Positions 6,653-15,049 of a DNA stretch of 64,000 nt are shown here, piece after piece. The translations under genes and the position numbers were made by a program. The stretch is from Candidatus Poribacteria bacterium (GTDB lineage: Bacteria; Poribacteria; WGA-4E; WGA-3G). The DNA lies in NCBI GenBank assembly GCA_958295945.1, contig OY282386.1, positions 2,852,001-2,916,000 of the forward strand, written 5' to 3'. A model generated the notes under the pieces. That model was given only the letters and a program-made list of their open reading frames with translations, did not search any database and was not told the DNA's origin. Each line of letters starts with the position of its first letter. Positions within the stretch are counted from its first letter, which is position 1.

Positions 6653-8527
6653 CTACTTTCTGTTGCGTGAGGAACCGATGCCTGCGGGTGCGTCTGTTCT
6701 GCCTGTTGCATGGAGCACGGCGCCTGTTCCAATGGTGGCGAACTGTTCAAGACTTAGTAATAGATAGGCAGTGCTGTCTATGCCGTGATGGTCGCCTTTG
6801 ATGGCTTCGTCATCCTTGTCGGTGTATGTTACGTTATCATCGTAGACACAACTTAAGAACTCATCGGTGACATCTAAGGGACGGAATTCTTGCCGCAAAT
6901 TCTCGTCTGGTGGATGTACAAGTCTATTCCGAAAGAAGAAGATTGCAGGTTCTCCTGTCTCGTCTACCTTCAGACGTTGTTTGATCGCATCAATTTGGGC
7001 AATTCTTGATTTTTTTGGCTCCTTGACGGTAAATCGGGCACGTCTGAGATGCTCAACGCCATCCTGATCTGCACTGTCTACGGCTGCATACCGAATGTAG
7101 TCTTCATCTTCCGTATTTTCCTCTATCATCTCAATCAGGTCGGTTCTTGTGAGACCTGTCTTGTAGATCTCCTTGTATGCATAGAGACGGTCATCGGGAG
7201 ATTCTGCCCACCAGATACAACTTGATGGATTGCGGTAACCCCAGTCAATGCTGAGATAACGATTCCAATTTTCGTCAAGATCGATGCCATCTATGATATG
7301 TACATCTGGTGTAAAAGTATCAAATACGAGACCTTCCGCGGATTCCCATTTGCCTTCATAGCCGCGTTTGTATCGCAACCCCTCAAGGTTTTGTAGTCTT
7401 GAAACCCGTCGTTGGCCGATTTCTGTTATCTCTCCTGTTTCTTGATTGTAGATTTCAGGATTGTCTTTGAAGGACAGTTCAAAATACTCGATTTTTCCGC
7501 TTTTTGTTTGATGGCGTATCCAATGGTTCGGATTGCTTGGGTTACAATCTGCGACAAGAAATGCTATTGGCAATGTGCCTGCACGTTCTGAGACGCGAGC
7601 GGTGACTTCTAACCAACTGTCAAAAGTAACTAATTCTGCTTGATTGACGAATGCTGCATCAAATTGATCAGATAGTAGGTTACTCGGATTGTCTAACCCG
7701 TTCATGTAGATTTGTGAACCGTTCCAATATTCAAAATAGAGCGGTTGTTGACCGCCGTATTTGACTATTGGGGTTGGGTTTTTATCTATCTTACTGGTTG
7801 GATGGAATCCGAGATACTTTACATACGTTGGAATGATGTTTTTATAGATTCGGTTGAGTACTTTGTGGATAAATGTGAGTCTGGCACCTGGATATTTCCG
7901 TGCTAACATGTCTATGTAGGCGACGCAGCTATAAGTTTTGCCTGCGTCATAGGTGCCACCCGTTATTTTTATGGGGGCCTGTGATTTGAAGAAATCGCAC
8001 ATTTTGGCATGGGGACGAAATCCATCATCATCATTGTATTTGATGATGGGTGTTGGTGCAACTACTGTTATGTTACTGATGAGTTTCTTTGGCTCATCGT
8101 GGACAGGCAGATTCTCCTCTATTTCCTTTATATCAGAATGTAGATGTGTCATTTCTGGTGGATTTTCATCGGGTTGGACATCTTGTTCGGAATTTTCAGA
8201 TTCTGGCTGTTCCTCCATTTCAGCTTTTTTGTTTGCTTCCTCTGCTTTATCATATTCTGATTTAGCAATTCCTGCATGAGTGTCGTATCCACGTTCTTCA
8301 ATGTTCTTACGTCTATAAGTCGAATTCAAGGAACGAACAAGAGTAGCGGTATTTCTAACACATTTTGTGATTTCTTCAGACCTATCAGGAAGATCTTTGT
8401 TATTTTTGACTGTTTGAAAGTCTTCTTTGAGGACTGAAAACATCTCCATCTGATGTTTAATCAACTCATCAAAAATATTACCGTTCTCATTCTTTTCTTG
8501 GCGTGCGTTTTGGTTTTTGTTTTTCAT
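6653..8527 (-). CDS. phage terminase large-subunit-like ATPase/nuclease (orphan)
   Basis: The product has 624 residues. Residues 1 to about 150 are a charged, low-complexity N-terminal extension. A P-loop follows (KITGGTYDAGKTYS, about 188-200), then a Walker-B-like region SDQFDAAFVNQAELV (about 286-300) and a coupling-type segment. The C-terminal half has the acidic residues of the RNase-H-fold terminase nuclease: LSIDWGYRNPS (Asp428), AAVDSADQDG (Asp484) and GDHHGIDSTAYLL (about 579-585). In phages TerL packages DNA into capsids. Here no portal, capsid or small terminase gene is adjacent and both sides are repeat-rich, so it is either a prophage remnant or a domesticated enzyme. All recognisable motifs appear intact. 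A perfect palindrome overlaps the start codon. Confidence 0.8.
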   Translation of the reverse strand: MKNKNQNARQEKNENGNIFDELIKHQMEMFSVLKEDFQTVKNNKDLPDRSEEITKCVRNTATLVRSLNSTYRRKNIEERGYDTHAGIAKSEYDKAEEANKKAEMEEQPESENSEQDVQPDENPPEMTHLHSDIKEIEENLPVHDEPKKLISNITVVAPTPIIKYNDDDGFRPHAKMCDFFKSQAPIKITGGTYDAGKTYSCVAYIDMLARKYPGARLTFIHKVLNRIYKNIIPTYVKYLGFHPTSKIDKNPTPIVKYGGQQPLYFEYWNGSQIYMNGLDNPSNLLSDQFDAAFVNQAELVTFDSWLEVTARVSERAGTLPIAFLVADCNPSNPNHWIRHQTKSGKIEYFELSFKDNPEIYNQETGEITEIGQRRVSRLQNLEGLRYKRGYEGKWESAEGLVFDTFTPDVHIIDGIDLDENWNRYLSIDWGYRNPSSCIWWAESPDDRLYAYKEIYKTGLTRTDLIEMIEENTEDEDYIRYAAVDSADQDGVEHLRRARFTVKEPKKSRIAQIDAIKQRLKVDETGEPAIFFFRNRLVHPPDENLRQEFRPLDVTDEFLSCVYDDNVTYTDKDDEAIKGDHHGIDSTAYLLLSLEQFATIGTGAVLHATGRTDAPAGIGSSRNRK

Positions 8528-8542
8528 AATACTGAGTATTAT
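8526..8542. promoter_or_regulatory. perfect palindrome overlapping the terminase start codon
   Basis: ATAATACT-G-AGTATTAT is a 17-bp perfect inverted repeat that covers two bases of the ATG (8527-8525). Its placement would suit an operator or a translation-blocking hairpin for autoregulation, which is inference. Confidence 0.4.
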
Positions 8543-8756
8543 AACTTGAGGTAATATTGATTTGTAGTTTTTGTGGAGGTTGGAACAATGGATTTATAAT
8601 AGGTTTTGGGTGGGATTTTCTGAATTGAGGATTTGCGCGGATTCTTGTCTGAACCAGGATTTGCAGGATTAGTAGATTTCCAGGATTAGAGTTTGAATAG
8701 TCAAGTTCTTTTCCTGCGATGAATTGTTTTGATGTTGCAAGAATATGTTCATGAAT

Positions 8757-9010
8757 GGAAGAGGGTAATGATTTGCGCGACTACGAACACCTGTTTTGAT
8801 AATGATAGGTTATTATTTAGAAATGGTATGATACACCTTTCGCCCCGCTGGGGCTTGGTCGTTCTGGGGTATCTGATGCTATACACCTTTCGCACCGCTG
8901 GTGCTGAAGAAATCGAGTTTCGGAGATCGCTCCAACAATGTGAGAGACGGCACGCGGAACGTGCCTACTTCTATGAATGTAAGAGGAGAATGAGTTGCGC
9001 AAATGTGAGT
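8757..9010. repeat. repeat patch: two TTGCGC units and two GCT-loop hairpins
   Basis: The gap 8543-9183 contains no convincing gene. TTGCGC units lie at 8757-8790 and 8979-9010. GCT-loop hairpins lie at 8842-8854 (GCCCC-GCT-GGGGC) and 8892-8904 (GCACC-GCT-GGTGC). CTCCAACAATG occurs at about 8930, and a short hairpin GGCACGcggaaCGTGCC at about 8949-8965. A 109-codon open frame across these repeats is not credible as a gene. Confidence 0.65.
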
Positions 9011-9183
9011 GAGTTCTTTCTTCTGGATCTCGGATTTCAAACTTTTTTAGGTGCCTGAAGTTGTGATGTTATGGTGATAATGTAATTTTTAGATGAAATT
9101 ATATAAAAAATATAGTACAATACATAATAAGAACTTAGTGTTTAATTTACAAATACAATCACAATATTTATTTGGAGACAGAT

Positions 9184-9387
9184 ATGTTTACTGGTCATTG
9201 GGAAATATTTGCTATTGCATTGGTTGCTCTACTTCTATTTGGTGGGAAGAAGTTACCTGAATTGGCGCGTGGACTTGGAAGAAGTATTACAAACTTCAAA
9301 TCTGGCTTACATGAAGAGCAGTCGGATGAGACAGAAACCACAGCAAAACAGGATAACGAAGTACCACAGAAAAAGGAAGTTAGTTAG
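9184..9387 (+). CDS. tatA: Sec-independent protein translocase TatA
   Basis: The 67-residue product has the classic TatA layout. A short periplasmic N-terminus (MFTGHW) is followed by a transmembrane helix (EIFAIALVALLLF), the FGGKKLPELARGLGRSI hinge and amphipathic helix, and a charged acidic and lysine-rich tail. It oligomerises in the inner membrane to form the Tat export pore. I chose the ATG at 9184 because GGAGA lies 6 nt upstream; an in-frame TTG at 9172 would add four residues with no support. No tatC is in the window. The DUF362 protein (1103-2215) has a twin-arginine signal and is a plausible client. The next gene starts 14 nt downstream. Confidence 0.93.
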   Translation: MFTGHWEIFAIALVALLLFGGKKLPELARGLGRSITNFKSGLHEEQSDETETTAKQDNEVPQKKEVS

Positions 9388-9401
9388 ATTTTTAAGTTGT
9401 C

Positions 9402-9731
9402 ATGAAAGATAAATTACCTGATTTTCTTCAAGGTGTTATTGAAGAGTATCCTGAAGTATGGCAAGCGTATCAGGCATTGGGTGAGGCTTGTGGTACATCG
9501 GGTTCGCTTGAACCGAAAACTGTGCGTCTTGTTAAGCTTGCTTTGGCGATAGGTGCAAAGTCAGAAGGCGCGGTGCATTCACATACGCGTCGTGCGTTAC
9601 GTGAGGGTATTACACCAGATGAGATCCAACAAGTGGCTTTGCTGGCTATAACTTCAATTGGTTGGTCTTCAAGTATGGCTGCATTATCTTGGATTAAAGA
9701 TGTCGTGGAAAAACATATTGATTCTGAATGA
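9402..9731 (+). CDS. carboxymuconolactone decarboxylase/AhpD-like protein lacking the CxxC motif
   Basis: The 109-residue all-helical protein has the family core LVKLALAIGAKSEGAVHSHTRRALREGITPDEI and ALLAITSIGWSSSMAALSW. Redox-active AhpD relatives carry CxxC in the segment before the SH motif; here the residues are SEGA, so no redox-active disulfide is possible at that site. It may belong to the non-redox branch of the family, with substrate unknown. It lies 14 nt after tatA and its stop is 4 nt before the start of the TPR gene, so the three genes probably form one transcript. Confidence 0.85.
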   Translation: MKDKLPDFLQGVIEEYPEVWQAYQALGEACGTSGSLEPKTVRLVKLALAIGAKSEGAVHSHTRRALREGITPDEIQQVALLAITSIGWSSSMAALSWIKDVVEKHIDSE

Positions 9732-9735
9732 GAAT

Positions 9736-10995
9736 ATGAGCATGAATGTTGATCATACATCATACCATCACAGGTTTAGATTAACTATTCATCTGGTTTT
9801 GTTTCTGGTTGTAATTTTATTGCAGGCACCGATTATTGTCAGTTCTGATCAATATGAAACTGAAATGAAACAAGGTGTGCAGTATAGAAGACTAAAGATC
9901 TATCCTAAAGCAGTTGACACCTTCCAATTGATACTATCAAGGAATCCAAATGATGTAGATGCTTTGTATCAATTAGCGAGTGTTTATAAATTACAAGATG
10001 AGTTGGAATTAGCGATAGAAACATCGGAAAAGATCTTTAGAATTACGTCCAAAACAAAGAAACAGACTGACGTGCAATTAGTTGGATTTACACATCTGTT
10101 ACTTTCCGAGATATACTGCCAACAGAGCAAATTGGATGTTGCGGAAGTTCATGCGAAAGCAGCGGTAGATAGATATCCATTGGTTGCTGATATACATTAT
10201 CGACTTGGTTTTATCTACACGCATCAAGCGAAATTTGAGGATGCGTTGGTTGCATTTAAGAAGACTCTGGAACTCAACCCAGATTTTGCTGAAGTGTATC
10301 AATGGCTTGGATTAATTGCTCTAATGCAAAACAGACTGCAGGAAGCGATTACCTATTATAAAACATCGATTCAGAAACAACCGTTTATTCAAAGTGCATA
10401 TTATAATCTTGCCAAGGCTTATCGTTTAGTTGGAGACATGGAGTCAGCATCCGTCCAGTTGAAACTATTCCAGAAGATGAAGGATTATTATGACCAGACT
10501 TATACCGTAGAAGGCTTTTTATCAGAAGATCCTGCCAACGCAGCACTCCGTATGCAATTGGCGAAAATCCATGCAGAACATGCGAATGTACCAGCTGCAA
10601 TTAGGACATATCAAGCAGTAATTCGGTTAAATCCGAAGTTTGTAGACGGTTATGATCAGTTGGGTAGGTTCTATATGGAACTCAATAGTCTACATCGTGC
10701 TATACCGCTTTTCCATAAAGTTCTTGAGTTGAACCCTGATGCTGTTGAAGCACACGTTAGATTAGGGTGGTTGTATTCGCAACAGGATTCTGATGAAAAG
10801 GCGATATCTCATCTACAAAAGGCTATTGAGAAGATGCCTGAACATAGTTTGGCGTATCACGGATTGGCTGAAATTTATGCACATCAGGGACACATAGATA
10901 AAGCGATTGATATATACCGGCATATTACAAAAATTGCACCTACCGATAGAGATGCTTGGACAGAAATGCGGAGATTGGAACGTCTGAAGAAATAA
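9736..10995 (+). CDS. membrane-anchored or exported TPR repeat protein
   Basis: From the ATG at 9736 the product is 419 residues. An N-terminal hydrophobic segment (about 18-35, IHLVLFLVVILLQAPIIVS) acts as signal or anchor. About nine to ten tetratricopeptide repeats follow, for example PKAVDTFQLILSRNPNDVDAL, ADIHYRLGFIYTHQAKFEDA and VEAHVRLGWLYSQQDSDEKA. TPRs are protein-binding scaffolds. The open frame extends upstream to 9658 but that part overlaps the preceding gene and lacks a ribosome binding site. In many bacteria rich in ASPIC/UnbV proteins, a TPR gene sits next to the ASPIC/UnbV gene. Here they are separated by an IS-like remnant, which suggests an insertion between former neighbours. 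Confidence 0.85.
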   Translation: MSMNVDHTSYHHRFRLTIHLVLFLVVILLQAPIIVSSDQYETEMKQGVQYRRLKIYPKAVDTFQLILSRNPNDVDALYQLASVYKLQDELELAIETSEKIFRITSKTKKQTDVQLVGFTHLLLSEIYCQQSKLDVAEVHAKAAVDRYPLVADIHYRLGFIYTHQAKFEDALVAFKKTLELNPDFAEVYQWLGLIALMQNRLQEAITYYKTSIQKQPFIQSAYYNLAKAYRLVGDMESASVQLKLFQKMKDYYDQTYTVEGFLSEDPANAALRMQLAKIHAEHANVPAAIRTYQAVIRLNPKFVDGYDQLGRFYMELNSLHRAIPLFHKVLELNPDAVEAHVRLGWLYSQQDSDEKAISHLQKAIEKMPEHSLAYHGLAEIYAHQGHIDKAIDIYRHITKIAPTDRDAWTEMRRLERLKK

Positions 10996-11029
10996 TTGAA
11001 GATTATTCAGACTGAATCCTATGTATGAC

Positions 11030-11552
11030 GGCTCCCCAACCTGAAGGATGGGGTTTCCTTTAGGTCATCTTCTCACGGATACCACCGTTTTTTGAAGATG
11101 TGGGCATCTTTTATATGCTTATAGCATACTCACTTGGTTCTAAGCCGAGTTTACCGAGACAGCAATTGTCGGGGTGCCCGCCACGGCACGACTAACAGGG
11201 TCCTTACAAGGTATCCCCAATGAGCGACCCAGATACTTTTTCTACGAAGTTTTGTATCGCAGTTGTGGAGGGAACACCTACACAATCCTATAAAGCGATC
11301 AAACTTCTCATCACAGACGACTGGCAAGGATCACAACTTGCAGCGTATACAACCGAATGTGGTATTGTTGAATTTATCAACGTCAACTCTGTCCAAGCAA
11401 TCGGATTGGATAGGACACCTACAGAGTGTAGGCGATTGCTCTCCTATCCAGTTGATAGGAACAGAATACCATATTTCTTGAACAAAGTCAAGGCTTTTTC
11501 TTGACACACAACAAAGGCGGTGTGGACATCCCCGTGCTAAAGCAACGGGGTT
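11030..11552 (+). mobile_element. IS200/IS605-like non-autonomous element or remnant
   Basis: The stretch between the TPR and ASPIC/UnbV genes is bounded by two imperfect-palindrome ends of the kind seen in IS200/IS605 transposons. The left hairpin is CCCCAACC-TGAA-GGATGGGG (11034-11053, one mismatch). The right hairpin is CCCCGTGC-TAAA-GCAACGGGG (11530-11550, one bulged base), followed by TTTTGACACC. No TnpA or TnpB remains. The interior holds a 94-codon open frame and GC-rich structured sequence (about 11150-11215). If the reading is right, the downstream gene starts only 16 bp after the right end. Exact ends are uncertain. Confidence 0.45.
11220..11504 (+). CDS. possible 94-residue protein inside the IS-like element
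   Basis: An ATG-initiated frame without recognisable domain. The composition is ordinary (no long low-complexity), but I see no clear ribosome binding site and no family resemblance. It could be cargo or a decayed transposon gene, or it could be an accidental frame within a structured RNA-coding end of the element. Confidence 0.25.
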   Translation: MSDPDTFSTKFCIAVVEGTPTQSYKAIKLLITDDWQGSQLAAYTTECGIVEFINVNSVQAIGLDRTPTECRRLLSYPVDRNRIPYFLNKVKAFS

Positions 11553-11567
11553 TTGACACCGAAAGAA

Positions 11568-13268
11568 ATGGATAAGACAATTTTATCAAGAATCTTTCCT
11601 AACCTTCAATTTATCCATCCTATCTTTCTTGTGATTATAACCTTATTTTTTAATATTGATGCTGCGTTATCTGAACAGATTTTTGTAGATGTTACTAAGG
11701 CTGCTGGAATTGAATTTGAACATACGGATGGTAGAAGTGGCAAGAGATTGTTCAATGAGTTTCTCGGTTCAGGTGGCGGTTTTTTTGATTATGATGGGGA
11801 TGGAGACCTTGACATCTATCTTGTCAACGGGGCAATACAGTTAGGAGATGGTAAAGGTAAATCGCCTCATAATGTGTTGTATCGTAATGATGGTGATGGC
11901 ACTTTTTCGGATGTCACTAAAGCCGCTGGTGTTGGGAGTACTGCTTATGGGACAGGTGCTACAGTTGGGGATTATGACAACGATGGAGATCTTGATCTTT
12001 ATGTTACAAACTTCGGAGCAGATCAACTTTATCAGAACAACGGAGATGGTACATTTAAAGATGTAACAATAGAAGCGGGAGTTGCGAATCAGGAATGGGG
12101 AACGAGTTGCGTATTTGTTGACATTGATAATGAAGGTCATTTGGACATCTATGTGACGAACTATGCAGTTTACCATCCGAAAGAAGATAGACGTTGCGAT
12201 GAACGTGGTGTTCATGTTTATTGTGGGCCTCATGCTTATCCTGCTGTTCATGATACTTTTTTCTTAAGTGATGGAGACGGAACGTTTACTGATGTGTCGG
12301 CGCAATATCGTCCGTCTGATCTTTTGCCAATGCATGGATTGGGTGTGACCTTTAGTGACTATGATGCCGATGGTGATATGGATTTATATGTTGCCAACGA
12401 TCAGGATCCGAACTTTCTATTTCAAAATGATGGAAAAGGTAAATTTTTAGAGGTTGCATTAATTTCTGGTGTTTGCTACAATGATATGGGAAAAGAAGAA
12501 GCTGGGATGGGAACAGATTTCGGTGATTATAACAATGATGGGAAACTTGACATCACCGTCAGCAATTATCAGACCGAAACGAACACGCTTTACCACAATC
12601 ACGATAGCAGTTTCTTCCTTGACTATACGATACCTTCGGGAATAGCCGAGATTACACACGGATATCTTGGTTGGGGTATCAAGTTCTTTGATTATGATAA
12701 CGATGGTTATCAAGATATTTTTGTTGCGAATGGACATTTGATGGATAATATCTCTGAGTTGGAGAAGCATGTATCATATCCGCAAAAGAATTTGCTGTTT
12801 CGGAATTTGGGAGATGGAACGTTTGCAAATGTAGTTTCAGAGTCTGATGGGTTATCGTTGAAGAAGGTCAGCCGTGGTGCTGCGATTGGAGATTATGACA
12901 ATGATGGTGATCTTGATATATTAGTTACGAACTGCAATCAGAGTCCAGATTTGCTACAGAATGAAGTCGGTAGTAGGAACAATTGGATACAGATACAATT
13001 GGATGGATTGAAGAGTAACCGTTCAGGTTTTGGTGCGAAGATAAAGGTTGTGACAGGTGAACATATCCAGTACCGAGAGGTACATAGTGGCGGTAGTTAT
13101 CTCTCATTCCATGATATACGAGCACATTTTGGTGTTGGAAGAGCGGAACAGATTGATCTTCTTGAAGTTAAATGGCCTTCTGGTCAAATTGACAGGAAAA
13201 CAGATCTGTCTGTCAATCAGAGATATTTGGTGATTGAGGGAAGAAAATTCATGCAATTAGATTATTAG
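11568..13268 (+). CDS. secreted FG-GAP/VCBS repeat protein with C-terminal ASPIC/UnbV domain
   Basis: The 566-residue product has a signal peptide (PIFLVIITLFFNIDAALS). At least seven FG-GAP/VCBS-like calcium-binding segments of the form DYDGDGDLDIY follow (GGFFDYDGDGDLDIYLVNG, DYDNDGDLDLYVTN, DYDADGDMDLYVAND, DYDNDGYQDIFVANG). A C-terminal ASPIC/UnbV domain comprises NNWIQIQLDGLKSNRSGFGA, VHSGGSYLSFHDIRAHFGVG and LLEVKWPSGQIDRK. These proteins are thought to form surface beta-propellers; the precise role is unknown. I prefer the ATG at 11568; an in-frame TTG at 11553 lies in the right end of the IS-like element. Confidence 0.85.
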   Translation: MDKTILSRIFPNLQFIHPIFLVIITLFFNIDAALSEQIFVDVTKAAGIEFEHTDGRSGKRLFNEFLGSGGGFFDYDGDGDLDIYLVNGAIQLGDGKGKSPHNVLYRNDGDGTFSDVTKAAGVGSTAYGTGATVGDYDNDGDLDLYVTNFGADQLYQNNGDGTFKDVTIEAGVANQEWGTSCVFVDIDNEGHLDIYVTNYAVYHPKEDRRCDERGVHVYCGPHAYPAVHDTFFLSDGDGTFTDVSAQYRPSDLLPMHGLGVTFSDYDADGDMDLYVANDQDPNFLFQNDGKGKFLEVALISGVCYNDMGKEEAGMGTDFGDYNNDGKLDITVSNYQTETNTLYHNHDSSFFLDYTIPSGIAEITHGYLGWGIKFFDYDNDGYQDIFVANGHLMDNISELEKHVSYPQKNLLFRNLGDGTFANVVSESDGLSLKKVSRGAAIGDYDNDGDLDILVTNCNQSPDLLQNEVGSRNNWIQIQLDGLKSNRSGFGAKIKVVTGEHIQYREVHSGGSYLSFHDIRAHFGVGRAEQIDLLEVKWPSGQIDRKTDLSVNQRYLVIEGRKFMQLDY

Positions 13269-13305
13269 ATTTTGCGTTTTTTGGTAATATAAAGAGTGAG
13301 GAATT

Positions 13306-14091
13306 ATGAAGAGAATATTGCTCGTTTTAGCATTCTTTCTGTTTGTTTCAACTATCGTGTTTGCTGCTAATGAACTTGAGGATTCGCTTATCCTCTACAT
13401 GTCGTTTGATACGATTGATGGAAAACAGACAATTGACCATTCGAATTATGGAAACCATGGTGAGATGAGGGGTGATCCGAAACACGTGAAGGGCATGTTT
13501 GGCAAAGCTCTTGAACTTAATGGCGAGGACGAATATATTGAAATCCCGCATCATGAATCTCTCACAGTAACAAAGGAAGTGACTGTAATGATTTGGATCA
13601 ATATTGGTCGTCATTCCGGTCCTGAAGGTGCCAATTGGCAAGGGATAACTGCTAAAGGTAACGGACCTCGTTCTTACAGTTTCTACACCCATTTGCAGTC
13701 GAAATGTCTACACCTTAGTATTGGTCCGGCAGGAGGTTTCGGTGGTAGTACTTGCGACACACCCATTAGTTTGAATAAATGGAATCATGTTGTTGCCCAA
13801 CTTGACAATGGCACACATCGTTATTATATTAATGGTGAGATGGTCAAGGAGATTGACGGGAAAGTGGACGCTGTTGGGGACGCTGATACAGCCCCTGTTG
13901 TGATTGGTGCTGCGGGTCCTGGAAATATCAGATATTTGCTCGGTATGATAGATGAAGTGCGTATTTGGAATCGTGCTCTGACTGAAGAAGAGGTTAATGA
14001 GCATAAGGAAAAGGGACATTTTGAGATATTTGCTGTTGATCCGAGACAGAAATTGGCGACTACATGGGGTAATTTGAAGGGACAACAGTGA
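13306..14091 (+). CDS. secreted LamG domain protein (tandem paralogue 1)
   Basis: The 261-residue product has a signal peptide ending near IVFAA and then a single LamG domain. Visible motifs are LILYMSFDTIDGKQTIDHSN, GMFGKALELNGEDEYIEIPH, WQGITAKGNGPRSYSFYTH and GMIDEVRIWNRALTEEEV. Two cysteines (KCLHLS and GSTCDT) are conserved in the two following paralogues, so a disulfide is likely. The C-terminus has KLATTWGNLKG, the shared signature. GAGG lies upstream of the ATG. First of three same-strand paralogues spaced by about 90 bp. Confidence 0.87.
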   Translation: MKRILLVLAFFLFVSTIVFAANELEDSLILYMSFDTIDGKQTIDHSNYGNHGEMRGDPKHVKGMFGKALELNGEDEYIEIPHHESLTVTKEVTVMIWINIGRHSGPEGANWQGITAKGNGPRSYSFYTHLQSKCLHLSIGPAGGFGGSTCDTPISLNKWNHVVAQLDNGTHRYYINGEMVKEIDGKVDAVGDADTAPVVIGAAGPGNIRYLLGMIDEVRIWNRALTEEEVNEHKEKGHFEIFAVDPRQKLATTWGNLKGQQ

Positions 14092-14185
14092 TGAAAAGGA
14101 TGGTCATTATTTACAATCCATAGATATTTCTGCAGTGTATACAAGATATACTTGTAGAAGTCTAAATATATAGAAGGAGAAATAA

Positions 14186-14959
14186 ATGAAAAATATTGTT
14201 ATTATATTAATTGCGATGCTTGTGACACCATTTGTCCATGCCCTGAATGAACCAGAGGATGCTCTCATTCTCTATACGTCGTTTGATACGATTGATGGGA
14301 AAACTACAATTGATCATTCCAAGTATGGAAACAATGGTGATATAAAAGGGGATCCGCAACATGTTGAAGGTAAATTCGGCAAAGCATTAGAATTTAATGG
14401 GACTACCGATTGGATTGAAATACCACATGATGATATCCTCACCGTAGATGAGAATGTTACTGTCATGGCTTGGATTCATACAGAAAGACATACGGGACCT
14501 GGTGGCGAACGTTGGCAAGGCATTGTTGCAAAAGGCAATAATCCGCGTTCCTACAGTTTCTATACAGAATCACCGAGTGAATGTTTACACTTTAGTGTTG
14601 GTGGTCAGGGCAGCGTCTGTAATGGGAAAGTTGCTCTGAATGAATGGCAGCACGTTGCTGCACAAGTTGAAGGTAATACGCACCGATATTGGATTAATGG
14701 AGTAAGTGCGGGTGAATTTGGTGGTAAGAATCCACCACCCGGAAAAGCCGACGCTTCAGTGGTCTTTATTGGAACTACAGGGGAAGGAGCTGGACGAAGA
14801 TTCCTTGGATTAATTGACGAGGTGCGAATCTGGAACCGCGCCCTTTCTGAAGAAGAGGTCATTGAACAGATGGATAAAGGGCATTTTGAGCTTTTCCCTG
14901 TTGATCCGCGACATAAAGTTGCAACTACTTGGGGGAGTATAAAAGGTCAAATAAAGTAA
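14186..14959 (+). CDS. secreted LamG domain protein (tandem paralogue 2)
   Basis: The 257-residue product has a signal peptide (to about PFVHA) and one LamG domain: LILYTSFDTIDGKTTIDHSK, GKFGKALEFNGTTDWIEIPH, GLIDEVRIWNRALSEEEV. It has the same cysteine pair positions (ECLHFS and GSVCNG) as its neighbours. The C-terminus is KVATTWGSIKG. AAGGAG precedes the start. It is nearer to the third paralogue than to the 4674-6284 pair by the shared WQGI(V/T)AKGN...PRSYSFYTE segment, which that pair lacks. Confidence 0.87.
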   Translation: MKNIVIILIAMLVTPFVHALNEPEDALILYTSFDTIDGKTTIDHSKYGNNGDIKGDPQHVEGKFGKALEFNGTTDWIEIPHDDILTVDENVTVMAWIHTERHTGPGGERWQGIVAKGNNPRSYSFYTESPSECLHFSVGGQGSVCNGKVALNEWQHVAAQVEGNTHRYWINGVSAGEFGGKNPPPGKADASVVFIGTTGEGAGRRFLGLIDEVRIWNRALSEEEVIEQMDKGHFELFPVDPRHKVATTWGSIKGQIK

Positions 14960-15049
14960 TTACACTTTTGTAATTAACTATTTTAATAATCTATATAAAA
15001 CGACTTCAAGATTACTTGAAGAAAATAAGATTTGGAGGAAAAATCAACA

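Noticed and set aside
8729-9058. 109-codon plus-strand frame between the terminase-like gene and tatA
   Set aside because: It runs across GCT-loop hairpins and TTGCGC units that occur elsewhere in other frames.
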